From: Agapanthus africanus
Lineage: Eukaryota > Streptophyta > Magnoliopsida > Asparagales > Amaryllidaceae
Length of the DNA stretch: 64,000 nucleotides
Direction: 5' to 3'
Assembly: GCA_030015575.1 (NCBI GenBank)
Contig: CM057344.1
Location: 596,076,410 to 596,140,409, forward strand
The position numbers were made by a program, and so were the translations under genes. This document shows, piece after piece, positions 10,284-22,615 of this stretch. Below the pieces are notes generated by a model. That model saw nothing but the letters and a program-made list of their open reading frames with translations. It made no database searches and had not been told where the DNA came from. Within the stretch, counting starts at the first letter, position 1; every line of letters begins with the position of its first letter.

Positions 10284-13200
10284 TGTAACAACCGAGTCCA
10301 GTTCTACAAATTTCTGTTACCATGTGTGTGGTATTTATTTCATTAATCATGCTTCGACTGTTATTAGTTATAATTTACCCCGACATTACATATGTTTGCA
10401 TATTACAATTAAGTTACTTAAAATAGTTTAAAAATACTTGTCATGGCCTGCTTGATACCCCTAACCCTGTGGTAGCGTCTCTGCATCGTGTTCTCGTCCC
10501 GTTCAGTGAAACGGACGTGTTTGGACGACTACGCGCGCGTACGTGCATCCGTTCTTGGGGGTATGCTTTTTCCTTACTAAATCCTTCATTTCAATTTTTG
10601 GAACTTTCCAGAAATTTTCTTATTTCAAATTCAAATATTTGGACCTGACCCGAGCGCAATTCTGAAATATTTTGTATTTCCACCAAATCCTATTTTTTTC
10701 TAAATTTTTAAACCAGCCAAAATATTTCTTCAGCCTAATATATATTTTTTTTAGCCAACGATATTTGTTTAACTCCTAAAAATCTTTTATATTTTCCCCA
10801 CCTGTTCTCTTCAGAAGAATTCTTTCATTAAGAATCTTTAGTAAAATTTCCAAACAATTTTCCCTAACTCCCTTAGCCAATCGCAGCCTCCCATTCTTCT
10901 CCCCTGGGCCCCACACACTCTCTCTCCCTCGCTGGCCTTTCTCTTTCTCTCTCTTCTCTCTTTCTCTCTCTGCATATAACGCCAACTTTATATCTCCTCT
11001 TCTCTTTCTCTCTCTTCTCGATCTCTCTCTTCCTCTCTATCCCTCTCCTCTTCTCTCTCCTCTCGCGCACGAGAATCTCTCTCTCTCACTCCTCTCGTAA
11101 ATCTCTCTCTCTCTCTTCCCTTTATATTTTCTTCGTCTTCTTTAACAAAAAAAACCCTAGCCGCCGTCCTTCGCCTCTGCCTAGCACCGACGTCGCCCGC
11201 ACAAGCCTCGTCGCCCCTTACCCTCGTCGCAGTCGCCTCCACCTTCTCTCCTCCCTCCTTTTCTTCTCTCCCGAGCAGCCGAGAACCACACACCCACTCG
11301 TCTCGGCCACCCCCGCTTCCAACCGCTTCCGGTGACCTTGTCCCCGTGCTCTTAGCCTTGTACACACCCCAGTAAGCGCCCCCTTCTCCCTCTCATTCTT
11401 CTCTTCTTCTTCTTCCCATGTTTTTTTTTCTGTTAAGAGTTTCTTGCTGTTTTCTTGAAGGGAGGTCCCTGTTCATCGCCGGAGCCCCGTCGATCTCACC
11501 ACGGTTGGTCTCGCCGCCACCACATCACCTCCTCTGCAACCATGTATGCTATAGTACCCTCATTCCTCCTCTGTTCTTTTCCTTGCTTTCTTTTCTTTTC
11601 TTGTTAAAATTTATAGTTTCTTGTTGTCGTTGTTTTCTGGTTCGCCGGAATCCGACCGTGCCGGCGACGATTCCCGACGACCCAGCGAGAACCTCTGATC
11701 CGTGTGACTCCACTGTTCGTTGTTTAGGCTCTTTCCGAGTATCGTGCGCGCGTCACGACTTTTCCCCGCCGACGCGTAACGTTCCGTTTTCCGTATCGCG
11801 ACCCGTCGAGGCAAGTTAATCTTGCTACATGCTAGTCATACTATTCATATATCAATCTATCTATTTTCCTATTAATCTATAAATAAAATCTAAAGCTTTG
11901 AATTCCAGATTAACAGTACAATGTTCCGTTTATATATTTCAGATCTAAACTTGAAACCTGATTGTTGCATTTAGTTGACTATACCTAGTAATCACATTTA
12001 TATGTTAGATCACATAATCACAATTGTTTTTATAGCCATATTACCCTTTTTGTAGTTTTACCCTATCGGACGACCGATTGCATCCATTTAGCCTTATTCA
12101 CATTTAATTGCATCTCTAGATGGTTTTAATACATATTAATATGATTTTTATCATCCACATGTGTAATACCGCATTCCTGCAATGTTAGAACTATTCCTTA
12201 AACCAAACGGATAACCGTACAACTAAGTAGTTAATTTGCACCTATTGCTATCATGTTACTGTGCTTGTTTATTGTTCTGATAGTACCATGCTTGTTTATT
12301 CATAACCATGATTATGCTAGTCGATTATGAGCATCCACATGATATCTTGTACACCCTGACGTGACTTGCTACACATATTATTTGATCTGACATGGTACCG
12401 TACACTCTTGACTTGACATGACCCCTTTATACATTACTCGACTTGACTTGATGTACCATGGCTTTACCTGTTACCTGATCTTGTGTCTAATGCCAACAAA
12501 CCTGACATGTAGTCCTTACGGACCGTTCCTATTGTCTATCCAGACAAACCTGCACTTACCTGATCCTGAGTTGGCATTAGTTCTTGATTACTGAATACCT
12601 GACTTGACATACATAACTTGGGGGTATGGGGAAATCAATGATGAAATCCCGACTTGTAACTCGACAGTTGTTTGCTTATACTGATCAGTTTTAGAGGCTA
12701 GGCCCGCCTCGTGACGATGCTGCTGACATCGTTGGTCTGTACCCTTTTCCTTTTAGTGCCTAGCGGCACGTCTCGGTTTCAGCCCGAGAGTCTTAGACCG
12801 TGGTCCCGGGCATGCACCGGATACTATTGAGTTACATCGACGATTCATCAAATTGATTTCAAAGACTTTATAGTAGATAACCCAATAGACCAGTTTAGTT
12901 TACTCACTGCACACTACCCTTCACTGCCCTGATTTATATTACTGTTACACCTGCTGTATCATTCATGATTAAATTTGCATTGCCTGTTACCCTGTTTATA
13001 TTTTATTACTTGATGACATAACGCGCTGACGTCTGGGTTTTGCATGGCCCAGATTCCATACCTTTGCTGCAGTACAAGCAGGAGTACTTCAGCCAGTAGG
13101 CTGAGCAGTGAGGATTCTGTAGTAGTTAGTTCTTTTACTTTCAGCATTTTATTCCTGATGTGAGCCGCATTATGGGACATACATTCCAGTTATTTTGTAT

Positions 13201-13396
13201 TGGATCTCTTGCTTCCGCATTTTATTATCCATGACTCATTTTATCTTGGCTTACGGACATGTATTAGATAGTTTTATTTTGTTCTTGATATCTCTACAGC
13301 CGTAATGTGACTGTGGATGGATACTTCCTACCCATAGGTAGCATGGCTGGCTATGTCACGTGCCCATCTTAGCGTACTCTGGAGCGGGGCGTGACA
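10284..13396 (+). repeat. 5' LTR of chromovirus G1
   Basis: A 3113-bp LTR, TGTAACAACC...GCGTGACA. It has an AT-rich start, a CT-rich tract (about 10917-11135), then a GC-rich stretch with an AAACCCTAG box near 11151 that resembles the 5' end of a plant housekeeping gene (to about 11815), then an AT-rich remainder. Arg/Glu-rich minus-strand frames here merely reflect the CT tract. Confidence 0.96.
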
Positions 13397-13405
13397 TGGT
13401 TCTTT

Positions 13406-13419
13406 TGGTATCAGAGCCA
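13406..13419 (+). other. Primer binding site, initiator tRNA-Met (G1)
   Basis: TGGTATCAGAGCCA is complementary to the 3' end of plant initiator tRNA-Met. Nine bases separate it from the LTR end. Confidence 0.92.
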
Positions 13420-13773
13420 TAGGATAATCGGGTTTGATTCTTTTGTAGTTGGGTATTGTACCCAATACACGAATCAGAATACCCGTGTTTAGGAAACATG
13501 TCCTGCCACCTTGCCGTTTTACCGTTCTTGAATCTAACCTCCTCCTGATTATATCTTTTACGGTGTGCAAACTTCCTTTGGATATCGACTCGAAACCTGA
13601 TTCCTTGTTATCTCTAAAACTTAGGCGACTTGGGTGGAGTTATGTAATTGTAGCTATGATACCGCGGCATGGTTACAATGCGGTACTCTATTTAAGTAAC
13701 TCGGAGTTCTGGCCTTGATCTATATTTTGAATCTGTTATCATACTAATTCTTGGGTGTTCTGATTTCAGGAAT
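13420..13773 (+). other. Leader of G1 before gag
   Basis: 354 bases between the primer site and the gag start. Nothing recognisable beyond an open frame without domain similarity. Confidence 0.6.
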
Positions 13774-14740
13774 ATGGCAGACAAGAATCTGAAGACGTAC
13801 CAAAGGCGTGTTGACGAAGCCGCTATACTTGGAGTAATACGTGGAATGTTAGAGAATCAAAAGAGACAGACCGAGCTGATCCAGCAGCAAGCTGAATCGT
13901 TTCAGAAAGGTTTGCGGACCGTTCAGCAGTCCGTGAACAATGTTGGGGCCAGACCAGTAGATCGAGTGGGGACCGTAGCAGATTTCAGGAGACTGGGTCC
14001 ATCTGTCTTTACTGGTTTGGAGGAGCCGTTGCCAGCGGAGCAGTGGCTAGTTGACACGGAGAACTTACTTATTGCGGCACAGATTCCAGATGATAAAAGG
14101 GTGGATGTGGTGCGCATTCAGTTAGTAGACTATGCCCGTGAATGGTGGCTTGTGAAGGAGACCCGCTTGCCCAAGCCGATCAAGTGGGCGGATTTTTCGA
14201 AGAGTTTCCTGGAGAAGTTCTTCCCACGGACTGCACGGGAGGAAATGGAAGAGAAGTTCATCAGTCTAAAGCAGAATGGTGCACCCGTAGATGTACATGC
14301 AGCCGAGTGGACACGGCTCAGTAGATTCGCTGGACCGTTGGTTGCCGATGATGCTGATAGGGCAAGGAGATTCATGCGCAGTTTGGATGTGGACATCCAG
14401 AAGCAGATTGTCTCCCTGGATTTGACCACTTTCTCATAGGTACTGACGGCAGCCCGAGAATAGCAGAGCTTATCTGGGAAGACTGGGAGTTCACAGCAGA
14501 CAGCAGTTACAGTAAGGAAGCCGGCATTTGTACCAAACCGAGCTCATGGACGCAGAGGTATTCCAGTGGACCGTCGTGGTGTAACACCGATGAAGAAGCC
14601 TGCTGTCGTTGTTCAGAGGAAGCCCGTGATTTGTAGCTATTGCCACTTACCCGGACATTTGCAAAGGGAATGTCGCAGGATGCGGGGACTTTGTCTGGTT
14701 TGTGGATCGGTGGATCATACTGTTAATTCTTGTCCGTCGA
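13774..14740 (+). pseudogene. gag: gag of chromovirus G1
   Basis: Structural capsid/nucleocapsid polyprotein. After a coiled-coil-like, Gln-rich N-terminus comes the Retrotrans_gag capsid domain (FTGLEEPLPAEQWL, YAREWW, FLEKFFP motifs), then a nucleocapsid with a CX2CX4HX4C zinc knuckle (CSYCHLPGHLQREC) and a second Cys/His motif (CLVCGSVDHTVNSC) near 14630-14740. The ATG at 13774 is the natural start: it follows the leader and opens the conserved frame. Not intact. Confidence 0.9.
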
Positions 14741-14839
14741 AGCTTCGCACAAGGGATGATATTCAGAAGCCTCCGCAGAAACCATTTCAGGGACAGAAGC
14801 AGCTAACTCAAGGACCCAATCAGGCTCGAGCTTTTACCT

Positions 14840-15260
14840 TGACGGCTGAGGAAGCTAAGGCTTCAGGAGAAGTTGTTTCAGGTATTCTACTCGTTCATGG
14901 TTTTCCCGCATTAGCGTTATTTGATTCTGGTGCATCCCATTGTTTTATGTCGTCCAAGTTTATAGCTACACACTCAATTACCTGCACGACCCTGTCTAGT
15001 TTCTGGGACATACACACTGGGAATGGGAAAATCATATCTAGTAGAGAATGTAAAGATTGTGCAGTCGTTGTTTGCAGACGGGAGCTTTTTGCAGATTTCT
15101 TGGTGATTAATATGGGCAGCTATGAAGTCGTCTTGGAAATGGATTTTCTCGTCACTTTCCATGCTCACATCGACTGTAGGGCAAAGAAAGTAATTTTCCA
15201 GATTCCCGGACATCCTGAGTTTATCTTCACTGGAGGAAACAGTTCTGTCGGGCCAGTCGA
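14840..15260 (+). pseudogene. pol: Aspartic protease of G1
   Basis: A retropepsin-type protease that in the family cuts the polyprotein. The active-site motif LFDSGASHCF lies near 14920-14950, followed by the glycine-containing EMDFL stretch typical of gypsy proteases. Confidence 0.9.
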
Positions 15261-15399
15261 GTTTAGGGCTAGGCCGACAACTAATATTCTTGCATCAATG
15301 GAGGTTGATAAAAGTGAAGCACCAGCTGTTGTTTGAGATTTTATGGACGTGTTTGAAGATATATCAGGATTACCGCCGAAGCGAGACGTGGAGTTCGCG

Positions 15400-16060
15400 A
15401 TTGATCTTATTCCTGGTGCAGCACCAGTATCTAAAGCGTATTATCCAATGGCACCAGTAGAGTTGGAAGAAGTTAAGAAGCAGGTTACTGAGTTACTCGA
15501 GAAGGGTTGGATTCGAAGCAGTAACTCGCCTTGGGGAGCTCCAGTTCTTCTAGTCAAGAAGAAGGATGGCACGAGAAGAATGTGCATCGACTATCGAGAA
15601 TTTAACCGGGTGACTATTAAGAACAAGTACCCGATTCCTCGCATTGGCGAATTATTTGAGCAGCTTAGTGGCACGAGGGTATTCTCGAAGCTGGATATGC
15701 GATCCGGATATCATCAGGTCCGAGTGAAAGCGAGGATATTTGCAAGACGGCGTTCCGAACTCGGTATGGACATTACGAGTACTTAGTGATGCCCTTCGGA
15801 GTTACGAATGCACCAGCTATATTCATGGACTTGATGAACCGAATATTTTCACCATTCTTGGACCAGTTTATTGTGGTGTTCATTGACGATATTCTGGTTT
15901 ACTCGAAGAGTATTGAAGAGCATGCAGAACATTTGAAGATCGCACTGCAGACGTTGAGACAAGAGAAGTTATATGCGAAGATGAGCAAGTGCGAGTTTTG
16001 GCTGGAAGAAGTAAAGTTTTTGGGGCATGTCGTGTCTGTCGATGGAATCGCCGTCGATCC
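15400..16060 (+). pseudogene. pol: Reverse transcriptase of G1
   Basis: Gypsy RT domain with [42 protein letters not shown], the [12 protein letters not shown] block and the catalytic [10 protein letters not shown] motif. Order and spacing fit chromovirus pol. Broken, so not expected to work as it stands. Confidence 0.93.
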
Positions 16061-16289
16061 AGAAAAGATTGCAGCAGTTCGTGATTGGCCGATTCCGAAG
16101 AATGTTGCGGAGATAAGAAGTTTTCTTGGACTCGCCGGGTATTACAGAAGATTTGTGGAGAACTTTGCTCGTCTGGCGGAGCCGTTAACCAAGCTTACGC
16201 GCAAGGAGATACCTTTTGTGTGGACGGATAGGTGTGCATCAGCTTTTGAGACGTTGAAGCAAAGATTGATAACCGCCCCTATTCTGACC

Positions 16290-16660
16290 GTGCTAGACAG
16301 TTTCGGAGGATTGGTGATTCACAGCGACGCATCTGGAAAAGGATTGGGATGTGTTTTGATGCAGCATGGGAAGGTTGTAGCGTACGCATTGAGACAGTTG
16401 AAGACCCATGAGAAGAACTACCCAACTCACGACTTGGAGCTTGCGGCTGTGATCTTCGCTTTAAAGATTTGGAGACACTACCTTTTGGGCGAAAGGGTCG
16501 AGGTGTTCACTGATCATAAGAGCTTGAAGTATGTGTTCACGCAGAAGGAGCTTAATATGAGGCAGCGTAGATGGTTGGAGTTGCTCGCTGACTACGATCT
16601 TGATCTTAAGTACCATCCGGAGAAGGTTAATGTCGTACCGGATGTGCTCAGTCGGTTACC
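16290..16660 (+). pseudogene. pol: RNase H of G1
   Basis: RNase H of the RT/RNase H fusion: [15 protein letters not shown], the [16 protein letters not shown] helix with its acidic residue and FTDHKSLKY are visible in order. Confidence 0.92.
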
Positions 16661-16939
16661 AGCTATTCAGATGTTGACTACGCAGAAGGAACTCGTTGAA
16701 GACTTTCGAAGATTTGATTTAGAGGTTGTGCTACCGCACTCTTCGGGACAGTTGATGCAGCTGCAAGTACATCCGTCGTTGATCGAGAATATTAAAGCAG
16801 CGCAATCGCAGGACCCTAGATTGCAAAAGTTTCGAGAACAGGTTGAAGCTGGACTTCGAACAGATTTACTGATCCATGAAGATGGTTCGTTGAGATATGG
16901 TAGCCGTTTGTGTGTGCCAAAAGGAGATATTCATGAAGA

Positions 16940-17930
16940 ACTTATGAAGGAGGCACACAGTTCAGCTTATTCCGTACATCCAGGAGGCACGAAGATGTAC
17001 CGAGACTTACGACAGCATTTCTGGTGGGAAGGCATGAAACGGGATATTGCTCGCTTTGTGGCAAAGTGCTTGGTGTGTCAGCAAGTTAAGGCTGAACGTC
17101 AAAGGGTTGCTGGTTTATTGCAACCACTTCCGATTCCTCGGTAGAAGTAGGAACATATAACCATGGATTTCGTGACAGCTCTACCGCGGAGTCCAAAAGG
17201 CAACAATGCAGTATGGGTGATTGTTGATCGTTTGACCAAGGCAGCTCATTTTATTCCTTTTCGGGTTGGTCAATCAATAGAAGCTTTGGCAGAACGGTAC
17301 ATGCAGGAGATTGTAAGATTGCATGGAGTACCGGTGAGCATCGTGTCCGACCGTGACACTCGATTCTTATCACACTTTTGGAGGAGTTTACAGGAAAGTT
17401 TGGGGACTCGATTGAAGTTTAGCACAGCTTATCATCCTCAAACAGATGGCCAGTCAGAGAGGACGATCCAAACTCTTGAAGATATGTTGAGAGCATGCAT
17501 GTTGGACTTCAAGGGTTCATGGGAGGATCATCTACATTTGCTGGAGTTTTCTTACAACAATAGTTTCCAGGCGACAATTCAGATGGCTCCATTCGAAGCT
17601 TTATATGGTCGCAAGTGTCGTTCACCTGTTTGTTGGGACGATGTCGGTGAACGAAGATTGTTGGGACCAGATTTGGTTGTGCAGACAGTTGAGAAAGTTA
17701 ACACTATCAGGAATCATATGAAAGCAGCACAAGACAGACAAAAGAGTTGGGCAGATACGTCGAGAAGACCTCTAGAGTTCGCAGTGGGTGATTTGGTATT
17801 CTTGAAGATATCACCGACTAAAGGGGTGATTCGTTTTGGAAGTCGAGGAAAGCTCGGTCCTCGGTTCGTCGGGCCTTTCGAGATCTTGGAGCGCGTTGGT
17901 GAGGTAGCGTATCGTTTGGCGTTACCGTAG
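16940..17930 (+). pseudogene. pol: Integrase of G1
   Basis: Inserts the cDNA into host DNA. The N-terminal HHCC zinc-binding domain (HPGGTKMY...CLVCQQ) lies near 16975-17090 and the DDE core near 17160-17620 (MDFVTALP, SDRDTRF, HPQTDGQSERT). The GPF module (GPRFVGPFEIL) near 17860-17895 marks the C-terminal domain. Position after RNase H fixes the element as Ty3/gypsy. Broken. Confidence 0.92.
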
Positions 17931-18029
17931 TCCTTGGCGAGTGTGCATGATGTGTTTCACCTATCTCAACTCCGTAAGTATGTTCGAGATGAAACACATG
18001 TATTGGATCATTCAGAGCTGACTGTACGA

Positions 18030-18165
18030 GAAGATTTGACTTTTGAGGAGCGACCGGTTGAAATTGTGGATCGAAGGGAAAAGGTTCTTAAGAACAAGGT
18101 TATCCCTCTTGTACTTGTTTCTTGGGGTAATCGCTCACATGGGGAGTCAACTTGGGAATGAGAAG
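18030..18165 (+). pseudogene. pol: Chromodomain-like integrase tail of G1
   Basis: RPVEIVDRREKVLKNKVIPL followed by ESTWE matches the degenerate chromodomain at the end of Tekay/Del chromovirus integrases, thought to steer insertion to heterochromatin. The same motif appears on the minus strand at the right window end in H2. Confidence 0.85.
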
Positions 18166-18271
18166 ATGAAATCCGGCAGAAGTTTCCTTATCTTTTCTTA
18201 TAGTTGTTGGTCGTCTATCTTTTTTATTCTTAGAATTTCGAGGACGAAATTCTTTTTGTAGTTAGGTATAA

Positions 18272-21200
18272 TGTAACAACCGAGTCTAGTTCTATAAATT
18301 TCTGTTACCATATGTGTGGTGTGTGGTATTTATTTCATTAATCATGCTTCGATTGTTACTAGTTATAATTTACCCCGACATTACATATGTTTGCATATTA
18401 CAATTAAGTTACTTAAAATAGTTTAAAAATACTTGTCATGGCCTGCTTGATACCCCTAACCCTGTGGTAGCGTCCTTGCATCGTGTTCTCGTCCCGTTCA
18501 GTGAAACGGACATGTTTGGACGACTACGCGCACGTACGTGCGTCCGTTCTTGGGGGTATGCTTTTTCCTTACTAAATCCTTCATTTCAATTTTTGGAACT
18601 TGCCAGAAATTTTCTTATTTCAAATTCAAATATTTGGACCCGACTCGAGCGCAATTCTGAAATATTTTTCATTTCCGCCAAATCCTATTTTTTCTAAATT
18701 TTTAAACCAGCCAAAATATTTCTTCAGCCTAATATATATTTTTTTTAGCCAACGATATTTGTTTAACTCCTAAAAATCTTTTATATTTTCCCCACCTGTT
18801 CCCTTCAAAAGAATTCTTTCATTAAGAATCTTTAGTAAAATTTCCAAATAATTTTCCCTGACTCCCTTAGCCAATCGCAGCCTCCCATCCTTCTTCCCTG
18901 GACCCCACACTCTCTCTCTCCCTCGCTGGCCTTTCTCTTTCTCTCTCTTCTCTCTTTCTCTCTCTGCATATAACGCCAACTTTATATCTCCTCTTCTCTT
19001 TCTCTCTCTTCTCGATCTCTCTCTTCCTCTTCTCTCTCCTCTCGCGCACGAGAATCTCTCTCTCTCACTCCTCTCACAAATCTCTCTCTCTCTTCACTTT
19101 ATATTTTCTGTCTTCTTTAACAAAAAAAACCCTAGCCGCCGTCCCTCGCCTCTGCCTAGCGCCAACGTCTCCCGCACAAGCCTCGTCGCCCTTCACCCTC
19201 GTCGCAGTCGCCTCCACCTTCTCTCCTCCTTCCTTTTCTTCTCTCCCGAGCAGCCGAGAACCGCACACCCACTCGTCCCGGCCACCCCCGCTTCCAAACG
19301 CCGCCGGTGACCTCGTCCCCGTGCTCTTAGCCTTGTGCACACCCCAGTAAGCGCCCCATTCTCCCTCTCATTCTTCTCTTCTTCTTCTTCCCATGTTTTT
19401 TTCTGTTAAGAGTTTCTTGTTGTTTTCTTGAAGGGGGTCCCTGTTCATCGCCGGAGCCCCGTCGATCTCGCCACGGTTGGTCTCGCCGCCGCCACAGCAC
19501 CTCCTCTGCAACCATGTATGCTATAGTACCCTCATTCCTCCTCTGTTCTTTTCCTTGCTTTCTTTTCTTTTCTTGTTAAAATTTATAGTTTCTTGTTGTC
19601 GTTGTTTTCTGGTTCGCCGGAATCCGACCGTGCCGGCGACGATTCCCAACGACCCAGCAAGAACCTCTGATCCGTGTGACTCCACAGTTCGTTATTTGGG
19701 CTCTTTCCGAGTACCGTGCGCGCGTCGCGACTTTTCCCCGCCGACGCGTAACGTTCCGTTTTCGGTATCGCGACCCGTCGAGGCAAGTTAATCTTGCTAC
19801 ATGCTAGTCATACTATTCATATATCAATCTATATATTTTCCTATTAATCTATAAATAAAATCTAAAGCTTTGAATTCCAGATTAACAGTACAATGTTCCG
19901 TTTATATATTTCAGATCTAAACTTGAAACCTGATTGTTGCATTTAGTTGACTATACCTAGTAATCATATTTATATGTTAGATCACATAATCACAATTGTT
20001 TTTATAGCCTTATTACCCTTTTTGTAGTTTTACCCTATCGGACGACCGATTGCATCCATTTAGCCTTATTCACATTTAATTGCATCTCTAGATGGTTTTA
20101 ATACATATTAATATGATTTTTATCATCCACATGTGTAATACTGCATTCCTGCAATGTTAGAACTATTCCTTAAACCAAACGGATAACCGTACAACTAAGT
20201 AGTTAATATGCACTTATTGCTATCATGTTACTGTGCTTGTTTATTGTTCTGATAGTACCATGCTTGTTTATTCATAACCATGATTATGCTAGTCGATTAT
20301 GAGCATCCACATGATATCTTGTACACCCTGACGTGACTTGCTACACATATTATTTGATCTGACATGGTACCATACACTCTTGACTTGACATGACCCCTTT
20401 ATACATTACTCGACTTGACTTGATGTACCATGGCTTTACCTATTACCTGATCTTGTGTCTAATGCCAACAAACCTGACATGTAGTCCTTACGGACCGTTC
20501 ATGTTGTCTATCCAGACAAACCTGCACCTACCTGATCCTGAGTTGGCATTAGTTCTTGATTACTGAATACCTGACTTGACATACATAACTTGGGGGTATG
20601 GGGAAATCAATGATGAAATCCTGACTCGTAACTCGACAGTTGCTTGCTTATACTGATCAGTTTTAGAGGCGAGGCCCGCCTCGTGACGATGCTGCTGACA
20701 TCGTTGGTCTGTACCCTTTTCCTTTTAGTGCCTAGCGGCACGTCTCGGTTTCAGCCCGAGAGTCTTAGACCGTGGTCCCGGGCATGCACGGGATACTATT
20801 GAGTTACATCGACGATTCATCAAATTGATTTCAAAGACTTTAGAGTAGATAACCCAATAGACCAGTTTAGTTTACTCACTGCACACTACCCTTCACTGTC
20901 CTGATTTATATTACTGTTACACCTGCTGTATCATTCATGATTAAATTTGCATTGCCTGTTACCCTGTTTATATTTTATTACTTGATGACATGACACGCTG
21001 ACGTCTGGGTTTTGCATGGCCCAGATTCCGTACCTTTGCTGCAGTCCGAACAGGAGTACTTCAGCCAGCAGGCTGAGCAGTGAGGATTCTGTAGTAGTTA
21101 GTTCTTTTACTTTCAGCATTTTATTCCTGATGTGAGCCCGCATTATGGGACATGCATTCCAGTTATTTTGTATTGGATCTCTTGCTTCCGCATTTTATTA

Positions 21201-21371
21201 TTCATGACTCATTTTATCTTGGCTTACGGACATATATTAGATAGTTTTATTTTGTTCTTGATATCTCTACAGCCGTAATGTGACTGTGGATGGATACTTC
21301 CTACCCACAGGTAGCATGGTTGGTTATGTCACGTGCCCATCTTAGCGTACTCTGGGAAGCGGGGCGTGACA
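18272..21371 (+). repeat. 3' LTR of chromovirus G1
   Basis: 3100 bp, a close copy of 10284-13396 with small indels. Preceded by the gypsy-typical ATTTCGAGGACGAAAT stretch and a poorly kept purine tract. Confidence 0.96.
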
Positions 21372-21376
21372 CTTTG
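21372..21376. repeat. Target site duplication of G1, right copy (CTTTG)
   Basis: Directly follows the 3' LTR and equals 10279-10283. Confidence 0.93.
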
Positions 21377-22615
21377 CAAAGATTTGTGTAAAATACTAAT
21401 CTTTTAGAAAACGGATTTAATTGTAATGGTATTTATTTGAAATGTTTCATTTTCCCGTATTCTATGTTCCCGAAAGGTATTGTGCTATGTTGCATATGAG
21501 TGTTGTGAAGAGGAAGGTCATTACCTCGTGATCTACTTAAAGGTATAGCAAGTTTGTGATGTTCAAATGTCGAAAATGAAACTATATAGTATTTTAATGA
21601 AAAAGTACGGTAAAATGGAAATAGCAATTTCTTTTGATATGGAACTTGTTCAATATGATTAGTTAGTGTTTAACAGTCAACATGTAATGGTTTAACAAGA
21701 TTGTATTAAAGGAAAAGTGAGATTTTAGGAAGAACCGAATCGGAAATCGGATTTGATCTGATTCCGTCGGGTTTTAGAATTTCGTATTTTCAGAAAGAGT
21801 AGAGAAGGGGGAAGGTGGGACTTACGGGTTTATCTTAAAGAGGAGAGGGGGAGAGAGTGGACGTAGTTTCCGGTACGCCGTTTCGTCGCCGGGAACTCCT
21901 AGGGTTGTCGCCGGAAAATTCACTGGAGCTTCGCATCTTTGCTCACTTCAAATGCACACTAGGGTTCTAGGAAATTTCTTGAGAGTTTGCTCAGAATTTT
22001 GGGGTGAGGGGGTATTGTTTAAGGGTTGTAATTATAGGGTTAGGGTAGATGAAAGGTTTAATTGGAAAAAATGTAATAAAATATATTAAAATGTATTAAA
22101 AGTGGAGTAATTGGGGTTTTATGAATGCTCTGTTACTGGTCTAAGTAATTCGAGTGTGCAGGTGTACAGGGGATCCCAAAAGGCACACTACACCTGTTAG
22201 TGACTCGCCGGAATCGGCAACTCCGGCCGGCGGCGGCGGCCCAAGTCGGCCGGTCCGCCGGCCGAGTTAGCCGATTCTGGCCGAGTCAGGCTGCTGGAAT
22301 CGCCCTCGACGCTTGGTGATCCCTCTGGTATGGTTACTTTTTCTAGTGTAGTAGGGTTTTTGTGAGATATGCACGTGTAAACTGTTGGTATTCTAAAAAT
22401 CCAAAATAAAACAATACTAAAAATAATGTGGGGTATGGGATTTGAACTCTGGTGGCTTGGTTCAGCAGTGCAAGGTATTACCAATGAGCTACAAGCTCCT
22501 TCTTGTAATTTAAAGAGCTAATTAATTACTTAAAGTAATCACAGCAAAAGTAAATACCCCAAGTATACATTAATTTTTAAGCAAATTTTTGTACACTAAA
22601 AATGGAGTTGTTACA
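21377..22615 (-). repeat. Chromovirus-type LTR H1, right part
   Basis: Continues H1 after the G1 insertion: bases around 21375-21400 align to 23970-24010 in H2, and 21480-21540 aligns across the F insertion site of H2. It ends ...GTTGTTACA, that is TGTAACAAC on the minus strand, the usual chromovirus LTR start. No polypurine tract follows. A tRNA-like segment lies at 22437-22493. Confidence 0.75.
22437..22500 (-). other. tRNA-like / Pol III box segment in LTR H1
   Basis: Minus strand: TAGCTCATTGG (A-box-like) followed about 40 bases later by AGTTCAAATCC (B-box-like). There are no acceptor arms, so it is not a functional tRNA. A matching segment lies in H2 at 63595-63650. Confidence 0.5.

Larger units (their letters stand above)
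10284..21371 (+). mobile_element. Tekay/Del-like chromovirus G1 (Ty3/gypsy)
   Basis: An 11.1-kb plus-strand Ty3/gypsy element with LTRs of 3113 and 3100 bp, an initiator tRNA-Met primer site, and gag, protease, RT, RNase H and integrase in gypsy order. A chromodomain-like tail ends the integrase, which with the long LTRs points to the Tekay/Del clade of chromoviruses. It is flanked by a perfect 5-bp duplication, so both ends are genuine. The LTRs differ by only a few percent by eye: fairly recent. The coding region is complete in layout but broken at about four or five places. It inserted into the older LTR H1. Confidence 0.96.

Noticed and set aside
10776-11365. Arg/Glu-rich minus-strand open frames in the G1 LTR (and repeats at 18770-19340)
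   Set aside because: They are the antisense reading of a CT-rich tract; low complexity, no domain, and inside an LTR.
22437-22500. A true tRNA gene
   Set aside because: Only box-like sequences are present, with no acceptor stem pairing and a weak fold; kept as a tRNA-like segment instead.
9241-22615. H1 as a complete element with internal domain
   Set aside because: No primer site or polypurine tract borders it, and the 5 bases on either side do not match; treated as a solo or decayed LTR.
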